In this document: in pieces, positions 1-10,689 of the stretch
Layout: each line of letters opens with the position of its first letter
Numbering within the stretch: position 1 is the stretch's first letter
Assembly (NCBI RefSeq): GCF_000208865.1
Contig: NC_018396.1
Location: 4,273,101 to 4,337,100 of the forward strand
Direction: 5' to 3'
Origin: Neospora caninum Liverpool
Lineage: Eukaryota > Apicomplexa > Conoidasida > Eucoccidiorida > Sarcocystidae
DNA length: 64,000 bases
Made by a program: the position numbers and the translations under genes
Notes under the pieces: model-generated
The model's database searches: none
Told to the model about the DNA's origin: nothing
The model's input: the letters and a program-made list of their open reading frames with translations, nothing else

Positions 1-56
1 TCTCTCTCTCTATATATATATATATTTATATATCTATATATACGAATATATATGTT
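1..56. repeat. (TC)n/(TA)n microsatellite upstream of RFC1
   Basis: Simple-sequence tract beginning with TC repeats and passing into imperfect TA repeats. It lies less than 250 bases upstream of the RFC1 start codon. Confidence 0.9.
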
Positions 57-303
57 TCGGTTTTCGCGGATAGAGACAGAGGACGAGGAAGCGTCTCGTG
101 GCTTCATGTGTTGTCGACGTCGGCGTTGCTTGCCTGTTGTGTTGTGGCCGCACGGATGTGGCAGGAGCTGGAGAGGACTCGTGGGGATTTTCGTCTGCTT
201 GACGGACGTGCGCGAGCGTGCGTCTTGGTGGACGCGTTGTGCCCCGTTTCTTTCACCTCTGTCTCGCCTTTTGCGGATTCGACTTGCTTGCGTATGCTAG
301 GAG

Positions 304-608
304 ATGGACAAGAAGCGAGGCGACATCCGTGCTTTCTTCAAGCCGAAGGCACCTCTTCCTTCGTCTTCTGCAAAGACCGAAAAGCGAAAGAGCGCTTCGG
401 CCGCGGCAGATTCCGCGCTCGCGCAGGGCGGCGCTCGCCTCGGAGGAGGCAAGAAGGAACAAAAAGAGGAAAACCCCGCGGAGTGGGGCGGACGAGAAGA
501 GAAAGGCGACACGAAAGCAGGCAGCGGAAGGGTGGCTGGAGAAATCACGAAGCAGTCGATCCAGCTCAGCTCAGATGGTGAATCGCCAACCCGAATCTCC
601 AAAGCAAG
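304..608 (+). other. RFC1: RFC1 exon 1: PIP-box N-terminus
   Basis: The first 14 residues read MDKKRGDIRAFFKP. The I-x-x-F-F core matches the PCNA-interacting motif that opens RFC1 in yeast and human. The rest is Lys/Ser/Ala/Glu-rich and looks disordered. The donor is AAG|GTACGT at 609. The exon leaves two bases that complete a Ser codon with the first base of exon 2 at 901, which fixes the join. Confidence 0.8.
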
Positions 609-3600
609 GTACGTGTGACGATTCCGTTGCTCATGTTGCCGCCGAAACCTCTCCACAAGGACACCGATTTGTACCGTCGGTGTGTTCACCTCTGTGCACG
701 CTAGCGCCTGTTTGTGCGTGTAGACCTACGTATTTCTTTGTACCTATATCTATCTATCTGTATAGCTGTGTATCTATGAATATGTCTATGTCTCTTTACG
801 TTGGTTCGCTTGCCATTTGTATCTAACCCGTCCGGCTTGTATGAATCGGCTCTTTGCCCTTCGTCGTCGTCTTTGCCTGGGTCTGTGTTTCGGCCTCCAG
901 CTCTGCGGGTCACGGTCGCGGGAAGAGCGGCCGCTTGCGCCGGATCGCATCTTCCGATGAAGAGGAGAATTTCGCTTCTCGTTCGTCGGGTTCTCCGTGC
1001 ACTGCTGCCGCCCCTCCAGGCAGCTCTCCAGCAAAGGTAGTATGGCCTCCAACGGAGGCGAAAAGGAGATCCGAGGGAGAACCAGAAAAGCGCGCGGAAG
1101 AGAACAGGCGCAAAAGAAAGGAAGGCAGGCAGAAGGAGAGGGCGCGAGAGGTCGTTGACGTCGACGATTTCTTCTCCTCGTCAGTCGAGAAGGCGGTCGA
1201 GAAGGCCCTCACGCGCCCGCCTCAAAAGGCGAGGCACCAGGTCGATCTCATGCACGGCGAAGAAGCAAGCGAAGAAGGAGAGGAGAGAGCGAAAGAAAGA
1301 ACCGAGGCAGAAGCCGTGGGCGTCACGACTGACGCAGGAGCGAAACGCCCTGTCGCGCACAGCGCAAGTCAATGGGCCAAGCTGGTCAAGTCCATGGAGC
1401 CCGAGCAGGTTCGACAAAAGAAGAAGAGGGAAGCGAGAGAAAGTTCCACAATGATCTCAGACAGTGAAGACGAAAAGCCCGCGGGACCGGGGAAGCCAAC
1501 GAACCAAGACGATGACGAATATGTCCAAAGCAGTGAGGAGGACGACACTGAAGACGAGGAGGAAGACGAGGACGGCGAGAGCGAAGAAGAGGATGGCAGC
1601 AAGAGCATGAGACCCGGCGGCCGGACAAAAGCACAGAAAGACGTGCGCAAGCAGGCCAAGGCGGTAGCCAAGAGTCCAACAGTATCGTCGCCGTCTTCGC
1701 CAGCGAAAAACCGAAAAGTGGAAGAGCGGAAACAGGACGTCACTGCCACTATGCAACCGCCTTCTACGGGAAAGCGCATGTACCCCTCGAAGTCAGAGGA
1801 GAAGACCGAACAGACGAGTCCCTTCTCTCCATCGGCCCACAGAAAAAAACGGAAAATCGAAGATTCTGTGCCGTCGACGAAACAGGAAAACGAAGACCGG
1901 ACAGCTCCTCTCGCGGGATCGAAATCCAGCTTCGCAGGAAAAACCTTCGTCTTCACGGGAGTCCTCGATTCGATGGGCCGAGACGAGGCTGTCGCTGCGG
2001 TCGTAGGAAACGGAGGGCGTTGCACGTCGGCGGTAAGAGAGGACTCAAACGGGGCATCTGTTCTACAGCAAGACAGCGTGTATACACTTTTCTCTACATG
2101 CCCAGCATAGAGGTTCCATGAGCACTATCTGTTGTTTTGTTCGATGTGAGAGACAGCGTCGATGAGGGGTTCCGTGACTGCGAACCTCTCATCGTCCTGT
2201 CGGTGCTTGCGTGCGGCTGTTCTCTCCGTCTCTACCGCCTACCGGTTTCTCCGAGAAGGGGTCACAAGAAGGAATCCACACATACGCAGCTTCTTGATTC
2301 TGTGCTTGATAACGCCAGGAGATTACTAGAGTGCATTATATATATATATATATATATATATGTTTACATGTTTGACGCCATGCATAGAGCGGCGGGTATG
2401 TACACGTGCATCCTCATATTGTCTTGCAAATCCAGGGAACCGCATTTTCCTTCTCGTTTTGCGCACCACGCGTATGTTTGCTGGTTGTCCCCAGGTCTCG
2501 GGGAAAACCGACTATCTGGTGGCAGGTAGCCTGTTGGAAGACGGCAGAGACGTGACAACGGGCTCCAAATATCGCAAGGCGCTACAACTGATGCAAGACG
2601 GGTCGGCAAAGCAGAAAGCTTCTCTAAAGATTCTGCACGAGCAGGAATTCCTCGCAATGCTGCCAGAGAGCACACAGAAGAAACCAAAAATGGAGGCTCG
2701 AAAATCCCCGGAAGAAGCAAGCAGAATCGAGTCTGAAAAAGCCGTCAAGTGTGATCAGAAGGCTGATGGCAAGGCTGGGCAACAAAGTGACGAAACCAGC
2801 CAAAATGTTCTCTGGGCAGAAAAGTACCGGCCGAAACGTGCAGATGATTTTGTGGGCAATCGCGAACATCTACGAACGTTGCAGGCGTGGCTAGCTGACT
2901 GGGCCGATGTTTGTCTTCATGGTGAGCTCGGCAATGAGGAACCAATCCGGAACCCGCCCTACTGGCACCTCTTCATTTTTTAGATTCCGTCGACGACAAG
3001 ACACCCTCGCAAAAGTCTGTCCAATTGCAGGTTAAATGCATTAAACCTCTCTGCCGTCTCTATTTAATAGGTGTATATTGTAACGTGGTTTACAATAGAA
3101 TAAACGCAGCAAAAAATATCGGTATCCCTTCACAGTCTTTCGCAAATCGATTGCTGTACGGATGTATACGTACTCTTTGTCTTCATCGTTTTTGCCTCTC
3201 CGATGTTTTATGCGTTCGATTCTGCTCTCCACTGCAACAGGAAAGAAGAAGAAGCCTCCGCCCCGAAGCTTCGCTCCTTCCTTCTCCCCGTACGGGTTCG
3301 CGGTGAGCAGTCGCTTTCCCAGAAAAAGATCTAGATACCTGCACATGTGAACGGAAACGGCGCACGCATTCGCTCTCCTCTCCTTTCTTAAACGATTTCT
3401 TCCTCTTCTTATTTTGTTATTCTTCCTCTTGCTGAGCATCGCCGTTCTACTCCGCTTGCCTTCCGCGCCATCCTCTGTGTTTCGTTCCCCCCCTTATCGT
3501 CTGCCTGACCCCCCATCGTCTGCGCGGGTTTCGTTTCGTATTTTCCCTCATTGCATCCCTTTCCGTTTTGCTTCCGTCTCTCCTCGTCTTGCTCTGTGCT

Positions 3601-6600
3601 CGCCTCCGTCGCTTCGTATTCGGAGACTTTTCCTTGCTACGTGTTCATCGCTCTCTTCTGTCTTTTGCTTCGGGTCCCCTCTTTACCTCCGCTCAGCCGA
3701 CTATCAACCTGAACGCGCGGGCGGCTCTGCTCAGCGGCCCGCCAGGCATTGGGAAGACCACGGCTGCTCGCCTAGCGGCGGAGGCAGCAGGCTATGATGT
3801 ACTGGAATACAATGCTTCTGATGCGCGCAACAAAGCGCATATCGAGGGTAGGCGCAGACGCATGCATACACGCATAGCTTTATATTATCTCTTTTCACAT
3901 ATATATATATATATATATATAAGTATGTATCCCCACTTAACGAGCTTACCCCCGGTTCGGTGTCTGTGGGTAGCGCGAGGAGGATAGCGGTGTGGCTCCA
4001 CGTGCATGCATGCGAAGTGTATTGCCTGTTGGCGTGATGAATGCGGTTACTATACGCATAGCGCACAGCGGTTTACATAGAAATATGTACGGACCGTCTT
4101 CACAGGTGCCAAGGCACAGAGTCCCAGGTGACGAAAAGCCGGGAAAGGGTAAGCGTGCCGTCTAGCGAATCTGTACAGCTGCGGAAAACATATATCTGGA
4201 CAGTGCATGCATGCTTAGCCGTGTTTGCTATCTCCATGTATCGACGGCTGCCGAGAGAGAGTCGGTGGCCTTCCCTGTGTTCTGTCTGAGGCAGACTCAC
4301 TCATGTGTTTTCTCTACCTTCGTTTTTTGAAGCTCTAGTTGAATTGTTTTTCTGTACAGATATTGGGAATATGACGTCGGGCGGTCTCACCCTCCACTCC
4401 TTCTTGGACCAGAAGAACGAGGCGTCGCATGGAACACCAGGTAGGATTCCGCTTCGTCCCTGTCTCTGTGAAGTTCCACCTGTGTGCCCGTTGTGTCCTA
4501 CTGCGTGTCTATGCCAACGGTTCTGCCAGACTCGGTGTTCTGCACAGCCGCGGTCTGGCATAGAGTCTCTCCAGTCGTGCAGTTTCGTCTTTTGCCATCT
4601 GGGATTCTCGCTTCGTGGTCCCTCTCTTCCTGGGTCTCCTGTGGCGCGCTCAACAGCCTTGACGCAACTTGTACTATTTTTTGTCGAGACAAGATCGTGG
4701 CTGCGTTCCCAGTTCGAGAGATGAGAGAGGCCACTGTGGCATGCTGGCGCTCACCTGTCTTTGAGTTCACGTTCCTGCTTCTGTGGCTTCTGTTGCCGGG
4801 CGGGGCCTGATGCAGAAAGCCGAGCTGTTTATGCGCCATCCCATCTAACGTCTCGCCATTGTCGTCCACGCGTCACAATCGTTCTCCCAGCTTAACTATA
4901 TAGAAATGTGCACAGGCAGTCCCGCACACATCTGCTGATCCTTATGTGTGGGCTGTGCCCTATCTAATACACAGACTAAGTAGTCGTACACACGCAGTAC
5001 GCCTTTCATATCTCTGCACATCTTCTCTGGCCCCCCGCGCGCAATGTGTACAGTTGACGCGTGAACACGTGTGCTTACGCGTGCGTAGAAGAAATCCAAA
5101 CAGCGGCCTTCGCTTTCCTTTTCCCAGGAAGAAACTCGAAACGGCCCATGGGCGCGTGCGTTCTGATGGACGAGGTCGATGGCCTCAGCGGCGGAGATCG
5201 TGGCGGCGCGCAGGCGATTGTAAAGCTCATCGAGACGAGCAAATGTCCGATCATCTGCATCTGTAATGATCGCATGCACCCCAAGGTAATCGAAACGCTC
5301 CCGCGGTCACCTAGATACCAGCATGCACCCCGGCAGGTATTTGGAAGCACATGCATGCACGCGGAGATACAGACGGGCATGTAGATGCCTCTTTCTCGAT
5401 ATCTGCGGCCGCATGGACTCCTCATTCATTTGTTCAGGTGCGAACAATCGCGTCAAAGTGCCTGGATTTGCGCTTCCACCCGCCCCACATGGCTGCACTG
5501 AGGTCGCGAGTGGAGGACATCGCCACTGCTGAGGACCTTGCCCTGGAGCCACAGGCGATTGGCTATCTTTGTGAATCTGCAGGTGCGCGATACAAAGAAG
5601 AGACCAATGCACACATAGAGAGGAGGCTTCTCTCTGGATATCCCTATGTCCAGGGAGGAGACAGTGAACATGGAGAGAGCCAGAACACATGTGTGCCTGT
5701 GGCTGTTGTGCTCCATGGTTTCCTGCCGACGCCATGTCTGTTTCGGTTTTCTCGACTGTGGCTTTCTAAGGACAGGCTGGTGAGCGTTTGCTCCCTTCTC
5801 GCGTTTTCCCCCCCGACACGATCTCTTGTCTCGTTTGTTGACGCACGCGCGTGTCCTCAGGAGGTGATCTTCGCCAAATTCTGAACTCCCTTCAAATGCT
5901 TGCGTACGAGACTCGGGAGAGCCAGAAGGACGGTAGTGGGAAAAGTCGAGAGGAAAATACAGACTTCAGTACCGGACTCAAAGACGACCAGGTGCGTTCA
6001 ATCTTCGATTGCTACAGTCTTCGGATACAAAGGTGTGCTGAGTTTGAAACTTAGATGCACACGCGTAGACGAACTCACTTCCAATGCCGCATTTGCCTCT
6101 CCAATTTAGTTGTGTATCGTTCGATCTTGTTCTCCAAATAGCCATGGTGCTTTAGACGTTGGACCCCACACGCTTCCGAGGTGACACCGTTGTCGCGCTG
6201 AGGCTGCATCGTGGGTATCCCTGTAATGACGTGTGCGCTGCGGGTTGTACGGAGGTATGTACGGGTCTTGCAAGAGCACAGGTGACCGACAGGCTTCCTC
6301 TTACTCCTTTGCCGTTGGTGTACTGGGTTATGTTGTGCGTGGCAGGTTATGCACGGTCCTTTCGAATGTTGCAAGCAACTTCTGGATGCTCACCAAGCTT
6401 CGAAGCTCTCTCGTAGGCAGAAACTCGACAAGTTTTTCAGCGACTACGATTTGATTCCTCTCCTAATACAGGTTAGTTCAGGTTTCGTTGCTTCAAAGAC
6501 AGAATGGAAGGCCTGCTGAGCTCGCGAGTGGGCGTCACTGGGTGTACCGTATCCTACGAACCGTACGAGCATCAGCCGGTCATTTTGTGTCTCTAGGTGT

Positions 6601-8976
6601 CTGGGAAAAGCGAGAGATGCCAGTAAATCGTTGCATGCACTTGGTTTATAGTTATCGCTTTAGCATGAATGCTTACAAGTCTACTATGGCTCGCACCATG
6701 CCGGACCACAACATGTCCGGCCGTGCGATGGCCTTTCGATATTTACCCTGCCTATGGTGTATGACCCTCTCCTGCCATCGCCATGGTTTGCATTCGATCT
6801 CACGTGTCGCTCTCAGTCAGCGAGGGTTCTGTTTTAATTGCTATAAATCGTTACACATGCTGATGCATCCGTCTATGACATGTGGCTCTGTCGCGCCCTC
6901 GCGGGTAGTAAGAATATACAATGCCACTTCCAAACATCTACACGAGCGCGTCTTCGTATCTCCGTGCCGTGCATGTATATCCGTTTGTACGTTTGTAGGT
7001 GGGTATGTGAGAGCACGCGTAAGTGTAAGCGGTGAAAAGAGGTGGCGATAGTTTCGACTGGTGCGACGCCCAATGTGTGTACCCATGTTTTGTTTTTTAG
7101 GAGAATTACTTAGAAGCGTTCCGCCAAGGACTGCAAAGAAACAGTTCACGTTCGCCGGAAAAGTCCTCCAGTCCTCACTCATTTGCCATGGCGAAGAAGG
7201 CTTTCCCGTCTTCGTCGAACCCACGCCCCGGGGGAGCAACACATCCAAATGATGTTTTCGCCGTCAATCTTGTCGCTTCAGCTGCCTGTGACCTGGTCGA
7301 GGCAGATATTATGAACAGCGTGCTGCGGACGGTGGGTGTCACTTCGCAGAGGAGAGACATAGGGAATGTTCGGTGCTGTACTTGCTTCTTTCGCTCCTGT
7401 TTTGGTGTTTCGATGAGGCGAAAGAGTACGTGAACGCGTTCTCATGTCATCTTCTACTTGCCTGTAGATGCGCGTACATACGCTATGCCCACAACATTAC
7501 TCTCCCGTTGTACCGCCTGTGGGTGTTTGGTGTCCGACGGGGAGAAGGGGAAAATCTCTGCGTCTCCCAGAATGGTATTCATGAGTCGAGGGTGTCCCTA
7601 TATGTGTTTCGCTTTACAGAATCAGCAGTGGGGAATGCTTCCAGATATCGGCTTCCTTTGTTGTGTTTCGCTTCCTGCCAAAGTAAGTAGAGGTAAAGCG
7701 GAAAAAGGTTAGAGCACCTCATGGGGAAGTCGGCCTATAACTGTACATGCGTGCGTTGACAAACGCCCGAACACCACGCGACTCTTTTCTCCAAGCGAGC
7801 TATCGATGACGGACCGATAGAGGTGAAATCGTGTATCGAGAAGTAGCTGGCCTTGCCTGCCTGATTAGAGAACGGGTGTCTCACCCCTTTATTTCTTTTT
7901 CACTTGCTTGACATCGTGCCGGTCCGTGGCACGGCTTGCGGGGAAAGGGAGCAGGTTTCTGTTTCCTCGTTTTTCTCTGTTTTATGGTTCAGGTCGAGAA
8001 GGCACAAGGGTTTCTAGGTCGTGTCCAATTTCCCTCCTGGCTGGGACGCAACAGCACACAAACGAAACACAAGCGATTGCTGACAGAGCTTCTCCTTGTT
8101 CTTCTTAATCAGCTTCAGTGTTGCAGCACGAGCAGCGGCTTGAAACTGTCCGGGTATCTCGACGCCCTGTACAGAAAGGTACGTTGATTAGACACTCTGG
8201 CTGCATTTTAATAAAACAACTACTGGAAAGAAGAGCCAGGCCCACAACGTAACTCTGGAACGAGATATTGACTTACGGAACCACGAGCGTTTCTACATCT
8301 TCTGAGGCCACGCGTCTTTCCGTCGGCTGTAATTTGCTTGTGTTGAGCCAATTTAAAACCAACTGAGAGATGTACTGCTGGGTTGTTGTCTTTCCCTCGT
8401 TGCCGCTCGCAGTGTGTAGGGCCACTCGTCCGCCTAAGCAAAGCTGACCCCAAGATGGCTGTCGAGGCGGCCATGCAAGCGATGGCGGAGTATTCGTTCA
8501 CGCGGGGTATGGTCGTCGACAATCTCAACTCTCTTCGCCTCAAAAACCAGGTACAGTTTCTGCCTGAATTTCACGACTCTCTCGTCCTACCGGCCAGATG
8601 CTCGACGCTCTACGTACTGCACATCCAGGCGTGCATGTCATGTTGGCTGCGTATACGGAGGGATCTCTATGTATTTGTATGTCAACCCGCGCAAACCGCT
8701 ATACATACAAATTATATTGACGACCAGTCTATACTTCCACATGTAAAAACTTAGTAGAGGTACATAGATGTGTATATGTATTGCGACAGCTGTCCTCTAC
8801 GCCCCGTGAAACTCTCCGTGCTGATTCCGANNNNNNNNNNNNNNNNNNNNNNNNNNNNNNNNNNNNNNNNNNNNNNNNNNNNNNNNNNNNNNNNNNNNNN
8901 NNNNNNNNNNNNNNNNNNNNNNNNNNNNNNCCAATCGTGTTTGTGACATATGAGTACGTACAAATGGATATAGTTA

Positions 8977-9013
<37 letters not shown>

Positions 9014-10689
9014 GTTGTGATTTGGCCGGGGGGAGGCGGGGGGTTCAAACTGCGCCAAAATCTCACAAGAGTCGGAACGGTGCTCCGGTGAACTCGTATA
9101 TGCATAGTATGCTTTGTTGGAAGAGGCTGCTCAAGCGTGTCGCCGGAGCGTTCACGTAGTTTATCACTTTCCGCTTCCTCATTTGGATTCGCCGTAATCA
9201 AACAGGAGCGACTATACGACTCAATCGAGACCCGGGTGAAGAGCAGCTTTACACGCATGTGTAATGCGGCAGCCAAGTAAGGAGCGACGGAGGAGTATCC
9301 GATGCTTAATGATTTGTTCGTAAACCCCCCCATGAACATGCCTATGTAGAGAGTCAATACAAGACGGCCAGATGTTGTCTAGTGATGGAGCTAGGATTAT
9401 AGGGCGATACTAAGAATTACGACGCTAAATAGATCTAGGTTAATGAATGGAGAGAATGTAGCTGGTGAAATACACAAGTTGATAGCTGGACTCCAAGGTT
9501 CGTTCCACATTTGTTGCCAGGAAACAAAAGTCCAGTAAAACTGCAAGGGCCTCGTAAAGGAATGACATAGACTATTTGAGGGAGTATCTGGCGACCGGTC
9601 AGCACTCTTGTATTATGCTGTCGCATGAGTTCCATATACTGTATTCTGGGATTGGCACATTCTGTCACACAGGCAGTTGTCTGCACAGGCAGTTCCACAG
9701 TGCTTCACTACTCACGCTGAGTGTGCATTTTTCAAACACGGATGCAATGTGCACATATTTGCATGCATGCGTAAATAGCAGAGTTGTTCTGATTACATGG
9801 AACACAGACATGGTCTTGATTCCCAGTGCAGTCTTGCTCTTCGTTGATTCTCGGAGTGTGTCAGACAGTCGCAGCAGCGATCCTAAATTTTCAAACAAAG
9901 GTAGTGTTCTTGAGGGTTCAGTCGATTATTACTTTATGTCCGGAAGCCATTCGGCACCAGTTGATGGTGCCGAGTACAGAAGCCATCCGATGTTGTCAAG
10001 GCTTTGATTTCTTCCCTCTAGGGCTTCCTCCGCGTTCATCGTGGAGGCGAGAAAAAGCAGGAAGTCCCAAGCCGCGACTGTAGACGAGGTAGGCATGTGT
10101 GCCTACCTGAGGGCTCCTCGGAACTGACCTGTAAACGTTGCGGCTTTTCTCTTATCGTCTTCCTCGTTTGTTTTTTAAAATGATAAATGTTACTGAATTG
10201 AAGCGACGTGACCTCCCAACTTTCTTGCCTCTCGCACACGTCACAACTACAATGTTTTGCCCCTGAGGGAAAGCAGATCTATTACCCGAGAGAGATTGTT
10301 GGCAGAAAAAACCCGATTTCGAATCCGAAACCCGATCATTCAGAGCAGTTCAGGTGCTCCGTTCATCTTTACTCCAATTAGATTCGAGGATGTTATTGCC
10401 ACAGATTACATCTTGTTCTATCCGGTGTGCTACCTTCCCCGTGTAGGAGCGGCAGGACGGTGAAGGAGATATGGACGCAACAGCAGCTGAAGACAACGTC
10501 GATGCCCCAGAGGAAGACGACGATGACCCCCTTCGAGACAGCTTCATTCTTTCGGCTGTCAAGGGGAAGAAGGGCATGAAGGGTGCTTCAGGACGAAATC
10601 GGAAAGGTGGTGGTTCGACTTCCACTCCGAGGGAGGAGAGCAATGCTGCCCGCCGTGGCAGGAAAGGCAGAGCGAAGGGAACGGCCTGA
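304..10689 (+). CDS. RFC1: Replication factor C subunit 1 (RFC large subunit), spliced, one exon probably missing in an assembly gap
   Basis: Large subunit of the RFC clamp loader, which opens PCNA and loads it on primer-template DNA in the nucleus. Exons read as 304-608, 901-2032, 2495-2921, 3241-3302, 3697-3847, 4360-4440, 5128-5285, 5438-5582, 5861-5991, 6346-6471, 7101-7331, 7620-7682, 7993-8178, 8413-8550, 10022-10088 and 10447-10689; every junction up to 8550 keeps phase. Features in order: N-terminal PIP-box-like GDIRAFF; a long charged, acidic low-complexity region (about residues 100-430); BRCT domain (about 443-525, FAGKTFVFTG to GKTDYLVAG); AAA+ module with Walker A GPPGIGKT (about 656-663), YNASD (680-684), Walker B VLMDEVDG (about 731-738) and sensor-1 PIICICND; then the RFC1 C-terminal helical domain (GPFECC, FPSWLGRNS) and a basic Gly/Arg/Lys tail. 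About 1,215 residues are visible, close to the 1,148 of human RFC1. The ATG at 304 is chosen because the PIP box follows at once. The stop is TGA at 10687. Confidence 0.93.
1924..2600 (+). other. RFC1: BRCT domain of RFC1, split by an intron at 2033-2494
   Basis: The start of the BRCT fold (GKTFVFTG, then GRDEAVAAVVGNGGRCTSAV) lies at the end of exon 2. It continues in exon 3 with SGKTDYLVAG, the usual 'threatens-to-slip, known to be unsafe' BRCT position. The intron has GTAAGA at 2033 and CCCCAG at 2494, and phase 0 on both sides. In RFC1 this domain binds recessed 5'-phosphorylated DNA ends. The intron contains a (TA)n tract near 2336-2361. Confidence 0.85.
2336..2361. repeat. (TA)n microsatellite in an RFC1 intron
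   Basis: About 12 TA units inside the intron that splits the BRCT domain. Confidence 0.9.
3697..5582 (+). other. RFC1: AAA+ ATPase core of RFC1 (exons 5-8)
   Basis: Exon 3697-3847 carries Walker A GPPGIGKTT and YNASDARNK. Exon 4360-4440 gives a poorly conserved linker rich in Ser/Gly/Asn. Exon 5128-5285 has the ACVLMDEVDGLSGGDRGG Walker B segment and the sensor-1 CPIICICND strand. Exon 5438-5582 continues with FHPPHMAALRSRV, matching the RFC1 FRRPRVEQI-like segment. Phases are 0/1, 1/1, 1/0 and 0/1, all compatible. All ATPase residues I can check are intact. Confidence 0.9.
3898..3922. repeat. (AT)n microsatellite in an RFC1 intron
   Basis: About 11 AT units in the intron after the Walker A exon. 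A TGCATGCATGC repeat follows about 80 bases downstream. Confidence 0.9.
8831..8930. other. Assembly gap, exactly 100 N
   Basis: A run of exactly 100 N, the usual placeholder for a gap of unknown size, so distances across it are not reliable. A (TA)n tract sits about 50 bases downstream, which may be why assembly failed. Confidence 0.98.
8980..9011. repeat. (TA)n microsatellite beside the assembly gap
   Basis: About 16 TA units in the late RFC1 intron, 50 bases after the run of N. Confidence 0.9.

Larger units (their letters stand above)
8551..10021 (+). other. RFC1: Late RFC1 intron(s) with assembly gap
   Basis: A 1.5-kb stretch between the exon ending 8550 (phase 0) and the exon starting 10022 (which needs two bases carried in). 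A direct join would break frame, so at least one exon of length 3n+2 should lie here, most simply inside the run of 100 N. I see no convincing exon in the flanking bases. A short open segment after the CAG at 8786-8788 (about 8789-8830) runs into the gap and could be the start of the missing exon. Confidence 0.6.

Noticed and set aside
1369..2025. Long minus-strand frame of 218 codons opposite RFC1 exon 2
   Set aside because: It is the mirror of the acidic Ser/Glu-rich coding strand, with low-complexity Ser runs and no domain.
854..2110. 418-codon frame starting at 854 as an independent gene
   Set aside because: The part from 901 joins RFC1 exon 1 exactly in phase and carries the BRCT start; bases before 901 are intron.
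6156..6180. Small candidate RFC1 exon before 6346
   Set aside because: It would shift the phase; 5991 joins 6346 directly in phase 0 and gives the expected GPF motif.
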